DNA from: a virus
Reading direction: 5' to 3' (one strand)
Virus record (IMG/VR): IMGVR_UViG_3300028844_005888
Location: 1-21,573 of that record
Length of the DNA stretch: 21,573 nucleotides
A model generated the notes under the pieces. It was not told where the DNA came from. It made no database searches and was given only the letters and a program-made list of their open reading frames with translations. The translations under genes and the position numbers were made by a program. Each line of letters opens with the position of its first letter. Within the stretch, counting starts at the first letter, position 1. Of this stretch, positions 6,276 to 13,200 are shown piece after piece.

Positions 6276-6298
6276 ATGAGGGGCATTAAGCCCCTCAT
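6276..6298 (-). terminator. Intrinsic terminator (leftward)
   Basis: A 9-bp perfect stem ATGAGGGGC/GCCCCTCAT with a 5-nt loop. Read leftward, it is followed by a run of seven Ts counting the last stem base, so it ends the 6316-6546 transcript. Read rightward there is no T run, but the stem may still slow the transporter transcript. Confidence 0.85.
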
Positions 6299-6315
6299 GA
6301 TACTCTTAATATAAT

Positions 6316-6546
6316 TTAACGGCGTTCCCAGATGTTCCAGAGAATCCAGATTGCAACTAGTCCCATAATACCTTGGGCACCAAGTGTTGCCAGCATTGCG
6401 GATACGTTAGCAACAACAGATGTTGCTGGAATGAATGGAATCATACCGATTCCTAGAACTTCCAATACGATCATAAGTGCGGCGATACTCACGCCAACTT
6501 CGGCTAAAGATGCTGCCCAAGCTTTTACTGTATTCAGTACTTCCAT
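6316..6546 (-). CDS. Two-helix small membrane protein, holin-like candidate
   Basis: Reads leftward, 76 residues from the ATG at 6546, which has AAGGAGT 7-8 nt upstream; the longer reading from 6573 would include that ribosome site within the gene. Two hydrophobic helices: about 14-38 (EVGVSIAALMIVLEVLGIGMIPFIP) and 44-72 (VVANVSAMLATLGAQGIMGLVAIWILW), ending in the charged NIWERR. It is a self-contained unit with its own late-type promoter and intrinsic terminator, on the strand opposite its neighbours. Size, topology and late timing fit a class II holin, which makes holes in the inner membrane at lysis, but no endolysin is nearby, so a small virion or other membrane protein is equally possible. 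Confidence 0.65.
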   Translation of the reverse strand: MEVLNTVKAWAASLAEVGVSIAALMIVLEVLGIGMIPFIPATSVVANVSAMLATLGAQGIMGLVAIWILWNIWERR

Positions 6547-6578
6547 ATTTTTTGACTCCTTATAGTTGGTCATAAAAG

Positions 6579-6586
6579 TATTTATA
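6579..6586 (-). promoter_or_regulatory. T4-type late promoter (leftward)
   Basis: TATAAATA on the minus strand, about 33 nt before ATG 6546 and correctly oriented, giving an untranslated leader of about 25 nt with a good ribosome site. Confidence 0.6.
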
Positions 6587-6588
6587 TG

Positions 6589-6602
6589 AGCGAATTGTCG
6601 CT
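6589..6602. repeat. Small inverted repeat between divergent genes
   Basis: AGCGA-ATTG-TCGCT, a perfect 5-bp inverted repeat in the 119-nt gap between the leftward gene at 6546 and the rightward gene at 6666, directly behind the leftward late promoter. It could be an operator or a short RNA hairpin. No clear -35/-10 pair for the 6666 operon was found here. Confidence 0.3.
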
Positions 6603-6665
6603 TATCAGTATACTATACAGTATTATATTCATATATACTAATGAAATAGAAATAGAGGAAAAATA

Positions 6666-7127
6666 ATGACTTTTTGGAAATGGTGGACTAGTATAGTGAT
6701 ATTAGCATTATCACTTGGATTTATACAGTACAATATTGATATACTTGGATTTATATATGAAAATGATCCTACAAGAATAACTATGTTAATAGCTTCCATC
6801 TTTTTACTTTCAACTATAAAAGTTGGAATTGAAAGTTGGAAAAGACAGTTTTCATATGATAATCAAGATGAACTAAGCATGGTTTGGTTTATATCTGATG
6901 CTGTTATGTCTATAGGCATGATAGGAACTTTAGTTGGCTTTATTATTGTTCTTACAACAACCTTTACAGAAATAGACACAACTTCGGCACAAGCTATGAA
7001 AGAAGTGATTAGTAAACTAGCACAAGGTATGGGAATTGCGTTGTTGACTACACTTACTGGACTGGTAACTTCCGTTATTTTAAAATTGCAGTTAGTAATG
7101 CTGGATACAGATGATGAAAAAATATAG
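6666..7127 (+). CDS. MotA/TolQ/ExbB-like proton channel protein
   Basis: A 153-residue protein with four hydrophobic segments: about 8-30, 37-54, 72-98 and 119-142. The last two carry the family signature: SIGMIGTLVGFIIVL (82-96), like the IGxxGTVxG motif of ExbB and TolQ, and GMGIALLTTLTGLVTS (121-136), like the GxxxALxTTxxGL motif of the final helix. In the known family, five such subunits form a ring round a two-copy MotB/ExbD/TolR partner and turn proton flow into rotation or force. The next gene is exactly such a partner and overlaps by 17 nt. GAGGA precedes ATG 6666. It is shorter than ExbB or TolQ (about 230-240), chiefly in the cytoplasmic part. Confidence 0.75.
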   Translation: MTFWKWWTSIVILALSLGFIQYNIDILGFIYENDPTRITMLIASIFLLSTIKVGIESWKRQFSYDNQDELSMVWFISDAVMSIGMIGTLVGFIIVLTTTFTEIDTTSAQAMKEVISKLAQGMGIALLTTLTGLVTSVILKLQLVMLDTDDEKI

Positions 7128-7746
7128 TTCAAATTTAGCATTTACCGATCTACTTTTTAATCTACTAATAGGTTTTACAAGCTTACTTTTAATTGCATTT
7201 TTGCTTATCAATCCTATTGCCGAAGAAGGTAAGATTGATCCTAGATCAGAGTTTATCATTACATCTTCATGGGACGATGAATCTGCAATTGATATTGACA
7301 TATGGGTAAAAGGTCCTGACGATACGATTGTTGGATTTCCATCAAAAGATGGTAGGTACATGGTACTTGAGCGTGATGATCTTGGAGATACAAATGATTT
7401 AATTCAATTAAATGGCGATACAATATTAATTCAAAGAAATCTTGAGACACTTTCAATTAATGCGATTGTTCCTGGTGAGTACATTGTGACTGTTCATAAT
7501 TACAGTACATCAATTAGTAATGAAAATGAGGAATATCCTACTCCAGTAACTATTGATATTATGGATATGAATCCAATTTCGCTTGATATGAGTCGTACTG
7601 TAAAAGTTAGACTTAAAGAGGAAGTTTCAGTATTCTCTTTTATGGTAGATGAAGATGGTAATATCTATGATATGAACGATCAAATAGATGTAAAGATTCG
7701 TCCAGAAAAAGGAACACCTAGATCAGATCAATCTCAACAATTTTAG
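7111..7746 (+). CDS. MotB/ExbD-like partner with periplasmic beta domain
   Basis: A 211-residue protein with one N-terminal helix, about 12-34 (TDLLFNLLIGFTSLLLIAFLL), carrying Asp13 at its start, where MotB, ExbD and TolR have their essential proton-binding Asp. The remainder is predicted periplasmic and beta-rich: ESAIDIDIWVKGPDDTIVGF then IVPGEYIVTVHNYS resemble beta-sandwich domains with a D-x-D-x-WV edge. It lacks the OmpA-like peptidoglycan-binding domain of MotB, so its target is unclear. The ATG at 7111 is followed at once by a second one (7114); either may be used. The overlap with the MotA-like gene suggests coupled translation in fixed ratio. Confidence 0.7.
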   Translation: MMKKYSSNLAFTDLLFNLLIGFTSLLLIAFLLINPIAEEGKIDPRSEFIITSSWDDESAIDIDIWVKGPDDTIVGFPSKDGRYMVLERDDLGDTNDLIQLNGDTILIQRNLETLSINAIVPGEYIVTVHNYSTSISNENEEYPTPVTIDIMDMNPISLDMSRTVKVRLKEEVSVFSFMVDEDGNIYDMNDQIDVKIRPEKGTPRSDQSQQF

Positions 7747-7755
7747 GAAATAGTT

Positions 7756-8211
7756 ATGATAACACTCTTTATAATTATAATTGCGATTACTTGTATATAC
7801 ACGGCAAGCCTTATATACTATTCAAATGCGTCATTTATACTCAAACTTATTGCACTTCCAACTCAACTCGCGTTCTTTATATTCATGTCATATCAACTTA
7901 TACTATTGGCTGGAGCACCGATCAATGATGAACCAAATGGTAAATTCAATTATGTTCATCACGAAATAACTGATAAAGGTAACACTATTCTACTATGGAT
8001 GCATACATCGGAGAGAGGTCACCGCTTGTATAAACTGCCTTACGATAGAGAGAAAGCAAAGAAACTTGAACAAGCCAAGAACTCAAAGGGTACTGGTAAA
8101 AATATGGAAGGTGAGTTTCAACCGAATGGTAATGGATATACGTCACTTTTTGTAAGTGAACAATCACTATTAGAGCATCAAGATATAATAAAAAATGTTG
8201 ACAATCAATAA
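7756..8211 (+). CDS. Third membrane protein of the MotA/MotB-like operon
   Basis: A 151-residue protein starting at ATG 7756, 9 nt after the previous stop with AGGAAA between. Two hydrophobic helices fill residues 2-22 and 28-54. The rest is soluble and charged, with HHEITDKGNTILLWMHTSERGHRLYKLPYDREKAKKLEQAKNSKG split over a short strand region and a basic helix. Both termini are probably on the same side of the membrane. Its position makes it a likely accessory subunit or adaptor of the channel pair. No family recognised. The promoter at 8198 lies inside its last codons. Confidence 0.7.
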   Translation: MITLFIIIIAITCIYTASLIYYSNASFILKLIALPTQLAFFIFMSYQLILLAGAPINDEPNGKFNYVHHEITDKGNTILLWMHTSERGHRLYKLPYDREKAKKLEQAKNSKGTGKNMEGEFQPNGNGYTSLFVSEQSLLEHQDIIKNVDNQ

Positions 8212-8226
8212 GTTTTGTGTTATTAT
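8198..8226 (+). promoter_or_regulatory. Sigma70-type promoter
   Basis: TTGACA (8198-8203), 17-nt spacer, TATTAT (8221-8226). It overlaps the end of the preceding gene and serves the 8250-8894 cluster. Confidence 0.7.
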
Positions 8227-8249
8227 ATGATTCTAAAAGGAGATATTTT

Positions 8250-8525
8250 ATGACAGAAGAAGATACGCTACGAATGATTGATGGTGAGATTCAAGCCGTT
8301 AAAGAAAATAAGTATGATGAAATTCTCGGAGATATGTATGATACTATTTCTGAAGATAAATCCTTAGATGAACCTGAGACTGAAGAACCCATTGAAGAAA
8401 CTACTATGCGTATGAAAGGTGGTTATCGCTATCATGGAATCAATACTCAATTTAAGCAAGTAACTAGGGAAAATACAAGACGGCACTGGCGCCGTAAGTT
8501 TCCTTTAGGAATTCGATATGCTTGA
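8250..8525 (+). CDS. Small acidic-to-basic protein, unknown function
   Basis: A 91-residue protein; I chose ATG 8250, 9 nt after AAGGAG. An upstream in-frame start at 8217 would lie in the promoter. The first 60 residues are acidic (ISEDKSLDEPETEEPIEE) and the last 30 are basic and aromatic (MKGGYRYHGI, then RRHWRRKFPLGIRYA), giving a strongly polar charge split. No transmembrane helix. The basic tail could bind nucleic acid. The end overlaps the next start (ATATGCTTGA). Confidence 0.65.
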   Translation: MTEEDTLRMIDGEIQAVKENKYDEILGDMYDTISEDKSLDEPETEEPIEETTMRMKGGYRYHGINTQFKQVTRENTRRHWRRKFPLGIRYA

Positions 8526-8766
8526 TATTGTAATTGGATATAATATGGCTCTTGCTGTTACGCGAAGTATCAGCAAGACCGAATTCAAAAAGATGGAAAA
8601 TCCAGCGAGAATTGAAATCTTGAGATTTATTGATGATGCTATCTCTTTGACTTACGGCTCAAAGGCAGACGTTAAAATTTGGCGCCAACCTTTTGAAAAA
8701 AAGTACAAAGAACTAAGTAAAGTCCATGAAGATATTAAACAGAAGGAATTAGAAAAATGGAAATAA
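8518..8766 (+). CDS. Small helical protein, unknown function
   Basis: An 82-residue, mostly helical protein with start ATG 8518 overlapping the previous stop and AGGA upstream. The first 20 residues are mildly hydrophobic (MLDIVIGYNMALAVTRSI) and the rest charged, ending in a Lys/Glu-rich helix (KVHEDIKQKELEKWK). No motif recognised. It overlaps the lipoprotein gene by 10 nt, so the three genes 8250-8894 are probably one translationally coupled unit. Confidence 0.65.
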   Translation: MLDIVIGYNMALAVTRSISKTEFKKMENPARIEILRFIDDAISLTYGSKADVKIWRQPFEKKYKELSKVHEDIKQKELEKWK

Positions 8767-8894
8767 AAGTTTTTGTTACAATTCTACTAACACTATTTCT
8801 TGCAGGCTGCAATCCAGAATTAAGGTTTGAAGCAAAGCCAGAATTTAAATTTATTGCAAGTCCGCAAGAATTAACAATAGGTGCACATTTATAA
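8757..8894 (+). CDS. 45-residue lipoprotein
   Basis: Begins MEIKVFVTILLTLFLAGC: a short signal peptide ending in a classic lipobox LAGC, with lipidation and cleavage expected at Cys18. The mature part would be only 28 residues (CNPELRFEAKPEFKFIASPQ and eight more). Asn at +2 predicts sorting to the outer membrane by the usual Gram-negative rule. AAGGA precedes the ATG. Tiny phage lipoproteins include Rz1-type outer spanins and superinfection or entry blockers. The upstream partner lacks a clear membrane helix, so a spanin pair is not well supported. Confidence 0.7.
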   Translation: MEIKVFVTILLTLFLAGCNPELRFEAKPEFKFIASPQELTIGAHL

Positions 8895-8903
8895 AATTAG
8901 GGG

Positions 8904-8932
8904 TTGACAAGTGATTCTTAATATGCTATAGT
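8904..8932 (+). promoter_or_regulatory. Strong sigma70-type promoter with no gene
   Basis: TTGACA (8904-8909), 17-nt spacer, TATAGT (8927-8932) with TGC directly upstream (extended -10). The next strong element is the terminator at 8973. The spacer holds AGTGATTC, the reverse complement of the GAATCACT leader motif. Confidence 0.75.
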
Positions 8933-8938
8933 GTGATA

Positions 8939-9000
8939 GTTAAAGTCGATGTTTTCTTTCTTTTTTAAACTTAGAGCCAGTTTTACTGGCTCTTTTTTTT
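8939..9000 (+). ncRNA. Candidate 60-nt small RNA
   Basis: Bounded by the promoter at 8904 and the terminator at 8973-9000. The only ATG inside (8950) has no ribosome site and its frame runs through the terminator. The 5' half has a pyrimidine-rich single-stranded stretch (8952-8966) containing TTTCTTTCTTT, complementary to the AAAGAAAGAAA just before the ATG at 2477 (minus strand) and, over 8-9 nt, to the leaders at 2609-2617 and near 3165. This could be a small regulatory RNA, or just a by-product of a terminator shielding the late operon from early transcription. Confidence 0.5.
8973..9000 (+). terminator. Intrinsic terminator
   Basis: Perfect 8-bp stem AGAGCCAG/CTGGCTCT (8973-8980/8986-8993), TTTTA loop, then seven more Ts (8994-9000). 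It separates early-type transcription from the late operon. Confidence 0.9.
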
Positions 9001-9001
9001 A

Positions 9002-9009
9002 TATAAATA
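9002..9009 (+). promoter_or_regulatory. T4-type late promoter
   Basis: TATAAATA directly after the terminator's T run and about 35 nt before ATG 9044. Placement between a strong terminator and a four-gene virion operon is what a late promoter would need. Confidence 0.65.
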
Positions 9010-9043
9010 GTATAGTGTTAATAACAATAAAGGCATCCAAACT

Positions 9044-10261
9044 ATGAGAGACTTTCGTACTTTTATTACAGAACAGAAAAATACTCATATGACTCATATA
9101 GAAGATAAAGTGTTATATGGTGGAGTAAAAGGTACAAGAGAAGCTATTTTTGCATTAATTGGTATGCGAGATATGTTATCGGGTGTTAAGAAAGGAAACG
9201 TAAGTGTTAAATGGGACGGTGCTCCTGCTGTATTCGCTGGTATTGATCCGAGTGATAACCGCTTTTTTGTTGCCAAAAAAGGCATATTCAATAAAAACCC
9301 TAAGGTCTATAAATCTCCAGCTGATATTGATGCTGATACTTCTGGCGACCTTAATGCTAAGTTACAAGACGCACTCAAATACTTGCCGGAATTGGGAATC
9401 AAAGGCGTGGTCCAAGGAGACTTCTTATATTCCCGAGATGATTTGTCAAATCAAACAATTGCCGGAAAAAAATATACTACCTTTCATCCTAACACATTGA
9501 TTTATGCAATAGACCAAGGTTCGCCTGCAGCAAAAGATATAAAAAATTCTAAAATAGGTATTGTTTGGCACACTACATATACTGGAGATTCATTTGAGAA
9601 TATGAAAGCTAGTTATGGTGTGAATATAAAGAAATTTAAAAAATCTAAAAATGTTTGGTCTCAAGATGCCATGCTAAGAGATATGACAGGCATTACAATG
9701 TCTGCAAAAGATACAACTGAAGTGAATAAACAATTGACTGAAATAGGTAAATTATTTAATCAGATTTCTAGTTCTACACTCAAGCAATTAGAGACTAATG
9801 AAGATTTAGCTAAATCGATAGAAACTTTTAACAATACATATGTACGTCAAGGACAAATTATAAAAGATACTCAAAAACATGTCAATAATTTAATTCAATG
9901 GCACAAAGATAAGTTCCAAAAAGAAATCGATAAGAGAAAAACTGATAAGGGCAAATTAGCACAAAAGAATAAAAGAGATGATCTGTTGAAATTTTTTTCA
10001 GAAACTAACAAATCCAATCTAAAAAAGATGTTCGATCTGCAAAAATTGATAGTTCTAGTTAAATTGAAACTTATAAATATACTTAATAGAATCAAAAATT
10101 ATGATGTATTTGTTAAAACCAAAGATGGTTTTAAAGTATCTGGTGATGAAGGCTATGTAGCAATTGATAAACTTGGTGGTGACGCAGTGAAACTTGTTGA
10201 TCGTATGGAATTTTCATACAACAACTTTTCACCAGAAATTTTAAAAGGATGGGAAAAATAA
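9044..10261 (+). CDS. DUF6267-type protein with ligase-like motifs
   Basis: A 405-residue protein typical of marine T4-like phages, which I recognise as DUF6267. The core holds KWDG (56-59) in VSVKWDGAPAVFAG, then FFVAKKG (74-80), GDFLYS (125-130), and near the end DEGYVAI (368-374) and AVKLVDR (381-387). These resemble motifs I, III, IV and V of ATP-dependent ligases and capping enzymes, where the motif I Lys carries the nucleotide. A long helical Lys-rich insert (about 230-350) separates III from IV, which is unusual. The N-terminus MRDFRTFITE ends in IxE at residue 10, like the T4 capsid-targeting peptide cut by the prohead protease, so it may be packaged. Start ATG 9044, AAAGG upstream. 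Confidence 0.75.
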   Translation: MRDFRTFITEQKNTHMTHIEDKVLYGGVKGTREAIFALIGMRDMLSGVKKGNVSVKWDGAPAVFAGIDPSDNRFFVAKKGIFNKNPKVYKSPADIDADTSGDLNAKLQDALKYLPELGIKGVVQGDFLYSRDDLSNQTIAGKKYTTFHPNTLIYAIDQGSPAAKDIKNSKIGIVWHTTYTGDSFENMKASYGVNIKKFKKSKNVWSQDAMLRDMTGITMSAKDTTEVNKQLTEIGKLFNQISSSTLKQLETNEDLAKSIETFNNTYVRQGQIIKDTQKHVNNLIQWHKDKFQKEIDKRKTDKGKLAQKNKRDDLLKFFSETNKSNLKKMFDLQKLIVLVKLKLINILNRIKNYDVFVKTKDGFKVSGDEGYVAIDKLGGDAVKLVDRMEFSYNNFSPEILKGWEK

Positions 10262-10263
10262 GA

Positions 10264-13200
10264 ATGCAAAGTTTTAAAGAAAGTCTTTGGGCTAATATTC
10301 ATAAGAAAAGAAAAGAAGGCAGACCTATGCGAAAGCCTGGTTCTAAAGGCGCTCCTACAGACCAAGATTTTAAAAGTGCGCGAGGTGAGTCCGCTGAAGT
10401 AAACGAAATTTCTCCAGAAAAGAAAAAAGCATACAAAAGCAAAGCAGAAAGAGATTTGCCACAACGTACAAAGTATGCCAATAATTATCAAAATGCTGCT
10501 AAAGCCGATCCATCAAATGCAGATTATAAGAAGCGCGGAGATGCCCATCGCCGTAAAGAAAAGAATCGCATGAAAGGCATTGCATCTGTTACTGAGAAAA
10601 ATTGTGGTTGTGGAAAAACTCCCTGCGAAACATATGGTGAAAACTATAGTGAAGGTTTTATGGACACTATGAAACAATTAGTGCCAGGTGCTAGAGGAAA
10701 ACCACAGAAACCACAGCAAGGTAAAAAAACTGCCATGGAAATGCAGTTTCCATATGCCCGTTTATCAGTTCATAGAATGATAGTAGCTTTACGAAAAGCA
10801 AGGGGCACTGCTATGAAGGGTAAAGCGCAGGGGAAAGACCGTAGAGAAAACGAAAGAAGTTTAGGTTTTATTTTAGCTCATGTTGAAGATATAGCAAGAA
10901 ATCGGCACACCGAACAACCAAACAGTGGCAGGCAGATTCATGATGAAGGGAATATAGACGATGCAACCCAACAATATTTTATGGACAAAATTAGACAAAA
11001 CGATTGGACAAAAGCTGATCAGGAAATTTTAAATGCTATGGTTGGTAACGGAACAGATGACAATACAAAGGGTGGTGCATATCATGCAAGATCGTTGGCC
11101 CACGATATCGCTCTTTCGGTAAAGTATGCAAAGAAAGATGCTGGTATTAAAGAATCTGTTAATGAAGGTTTTATGGACACTATGAAACAATTAGTGCCGG
11201 GCGCAAAAGGAAAGCCTGCAAAAAAACTTAATGCAAAAAAACTTAATGCAGAACAAGTTAAAATATCTAAACAAATAGATAAAAAATTAAAATTAATTGA
11301 TGGTTTAATACAAAAAGTGCGACCACTAGGCGGTCAAATTGGTGGATTGGTGAGATTTAGCAAACTTCCGATTGAAAAAATGACTCCAAAAGATTTGTAT
11401 AGAGTATTGAACGATTGGTACGATTCTATAGAAGATGAATTAGACAATGGTGATGATAGTGCCGTTTTATCGAAAAAATATGGACGTTCAGTGGAAGACC
11501 TTCATGAACGCCTCGAAGAACTGGCACTTAAAATAAAAGATTATATGTATGCTTCTGGATATGATGTTCCACACGGTGGTGCAAAATTTCAATATCGATG
11601 GTTGAACAAAGTTGATTTTAGTGCTTCAAAGAGAACAGATGCAAAATGGTTGAAAATGAATGAATCTGTTGATGAAGGTTTTATGGACACATTCTTGGGC
11701 AGAAATATGAAAAAGGGCAATGTTGATAAGAAAAGAGTAAAAAAATCTAAAAATTCAGAACAAGTTAAATTATCTACAGAAATAGATAGAAAATTAAGAT
11801 TGATAGATGACTTAATGCAAAAAGTGCGACCATTGGGCGGCAAGCTTGGAAAATTAATGGCATTTCGCAAACTTCCGATTGAAAAAATGACTCCAAAGGG
11901 TATGTACTTAGCCTTGAATGATTGGTGGTCATCTATAGAAGCTGATTTAGATGACGACTCTGAAGATGATAATGAAAAGTATGCACAATCAGCAGAAAAA
12001 CTTTATGATCTTTGGGAAGAAGTAGGATTTAAACTAAGTGACTATATGTGGGCTTCTGGATATAATATTAAGGGAATCGGTCAGATGGCGAAGATAGGTT
12101 TTCCCGCTAAAAAGAGAACAGATCCAGAATGGTTGAAAATGAATGAATCTGTTGATGAAGGTTTCATGGACGCCATTCTAGGCAAAAATATGAAAAAGCG
12201 CGCAGAAGGAAATGCAGAACAAACTAAAATAGCTACGGATATTAATAGAAAATTAACATTAATTGATGGTTTAATGAAAAAGGTAAAACCTCTAGGCGGC
12301 AAGATGACTAGGTTGACTTCATTTCGCAAGACACCAATCAAAAAAATGACTCCAAAAGATTTGTATAGAGCATTGAATGATTGGTACTTATCTATAGATG
12401 ATTATCTCAATGACAATCCTGAAGTTGATAAACGTCATGGGCCCACAGTAGTCAAACTTCATAGTGTTTGGGAAGAAGTAGCAGATAAAGTACAAGACTA
12501 TATGTGGGCTTCTGGATACAATGTTAAACGCGGCGCGCAGAGCAAAGGGGGAAATATCATTGCTGATGTAATAAAGCCCGGCGGTCCTGTCATGGTACAG
12601 ACGAAAAAATTGAAAGTTGATGGAAAACTGGTGGATATTGATTATAATGTGCCAAAGAGAACAGATGCAAAATGGTTGAAAATGAATGAATCTAGAGTCA
12701 AAAACGTGGTAAGAGGAATGGGGGTTGATCCTGATCTTGTAATGAGAGGAATGGGAAAAGGTCCACATGCCGCAAAAGATAAGGCAAGAGCAGCAAAAGA
12801 ACCGAAAAAAACATTAAAATCTAGGGCTAAGAATGTGGCAAGAGGTATGGGTGTTGATCCAGATAATGTAATGAGAGGAATGGGTTTCAAAGAAGCTTCA
12901 GAACTTGATGAAAATAAAGCTGGGCGCCCCGTTTACTATTCAGTTGATCTTAATCATCAAATTCTGAAAGTGCATGATAGCAAAGAAGCTGGTATGAAAT
13001 ATAAAGTAGGCGGCGATGGACCAGATGGACATTTTTTAGTAAAAACAATTAGCAAAGCCCAAGGCAAAAAGCAAGTTGGGCGTTTTGTTGGGCGTCTGGT
13101 TAGCCGGCATTTAGACAAACAACCCTTTCCACACGATGATGGACCACATTATTCTGTACATAAAGAATCTGTTGAACTTGATGAATCAGTTTATGATAAA

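Noticed and set aside
8518-8894. Rz/Rz1-type spanin pair
   Set aside because: The downstream lipoprotein fits, but the upstream protein lacks a clear membrane helix followed by a coiled coil, and the cluster has an early-type promoter.
12388-12768. Leftward open frame of 126 codons within the giant protein gene
   Set aside because: It lies opposite a clearly coding repeat module and has no ribosome site or coherent composition.
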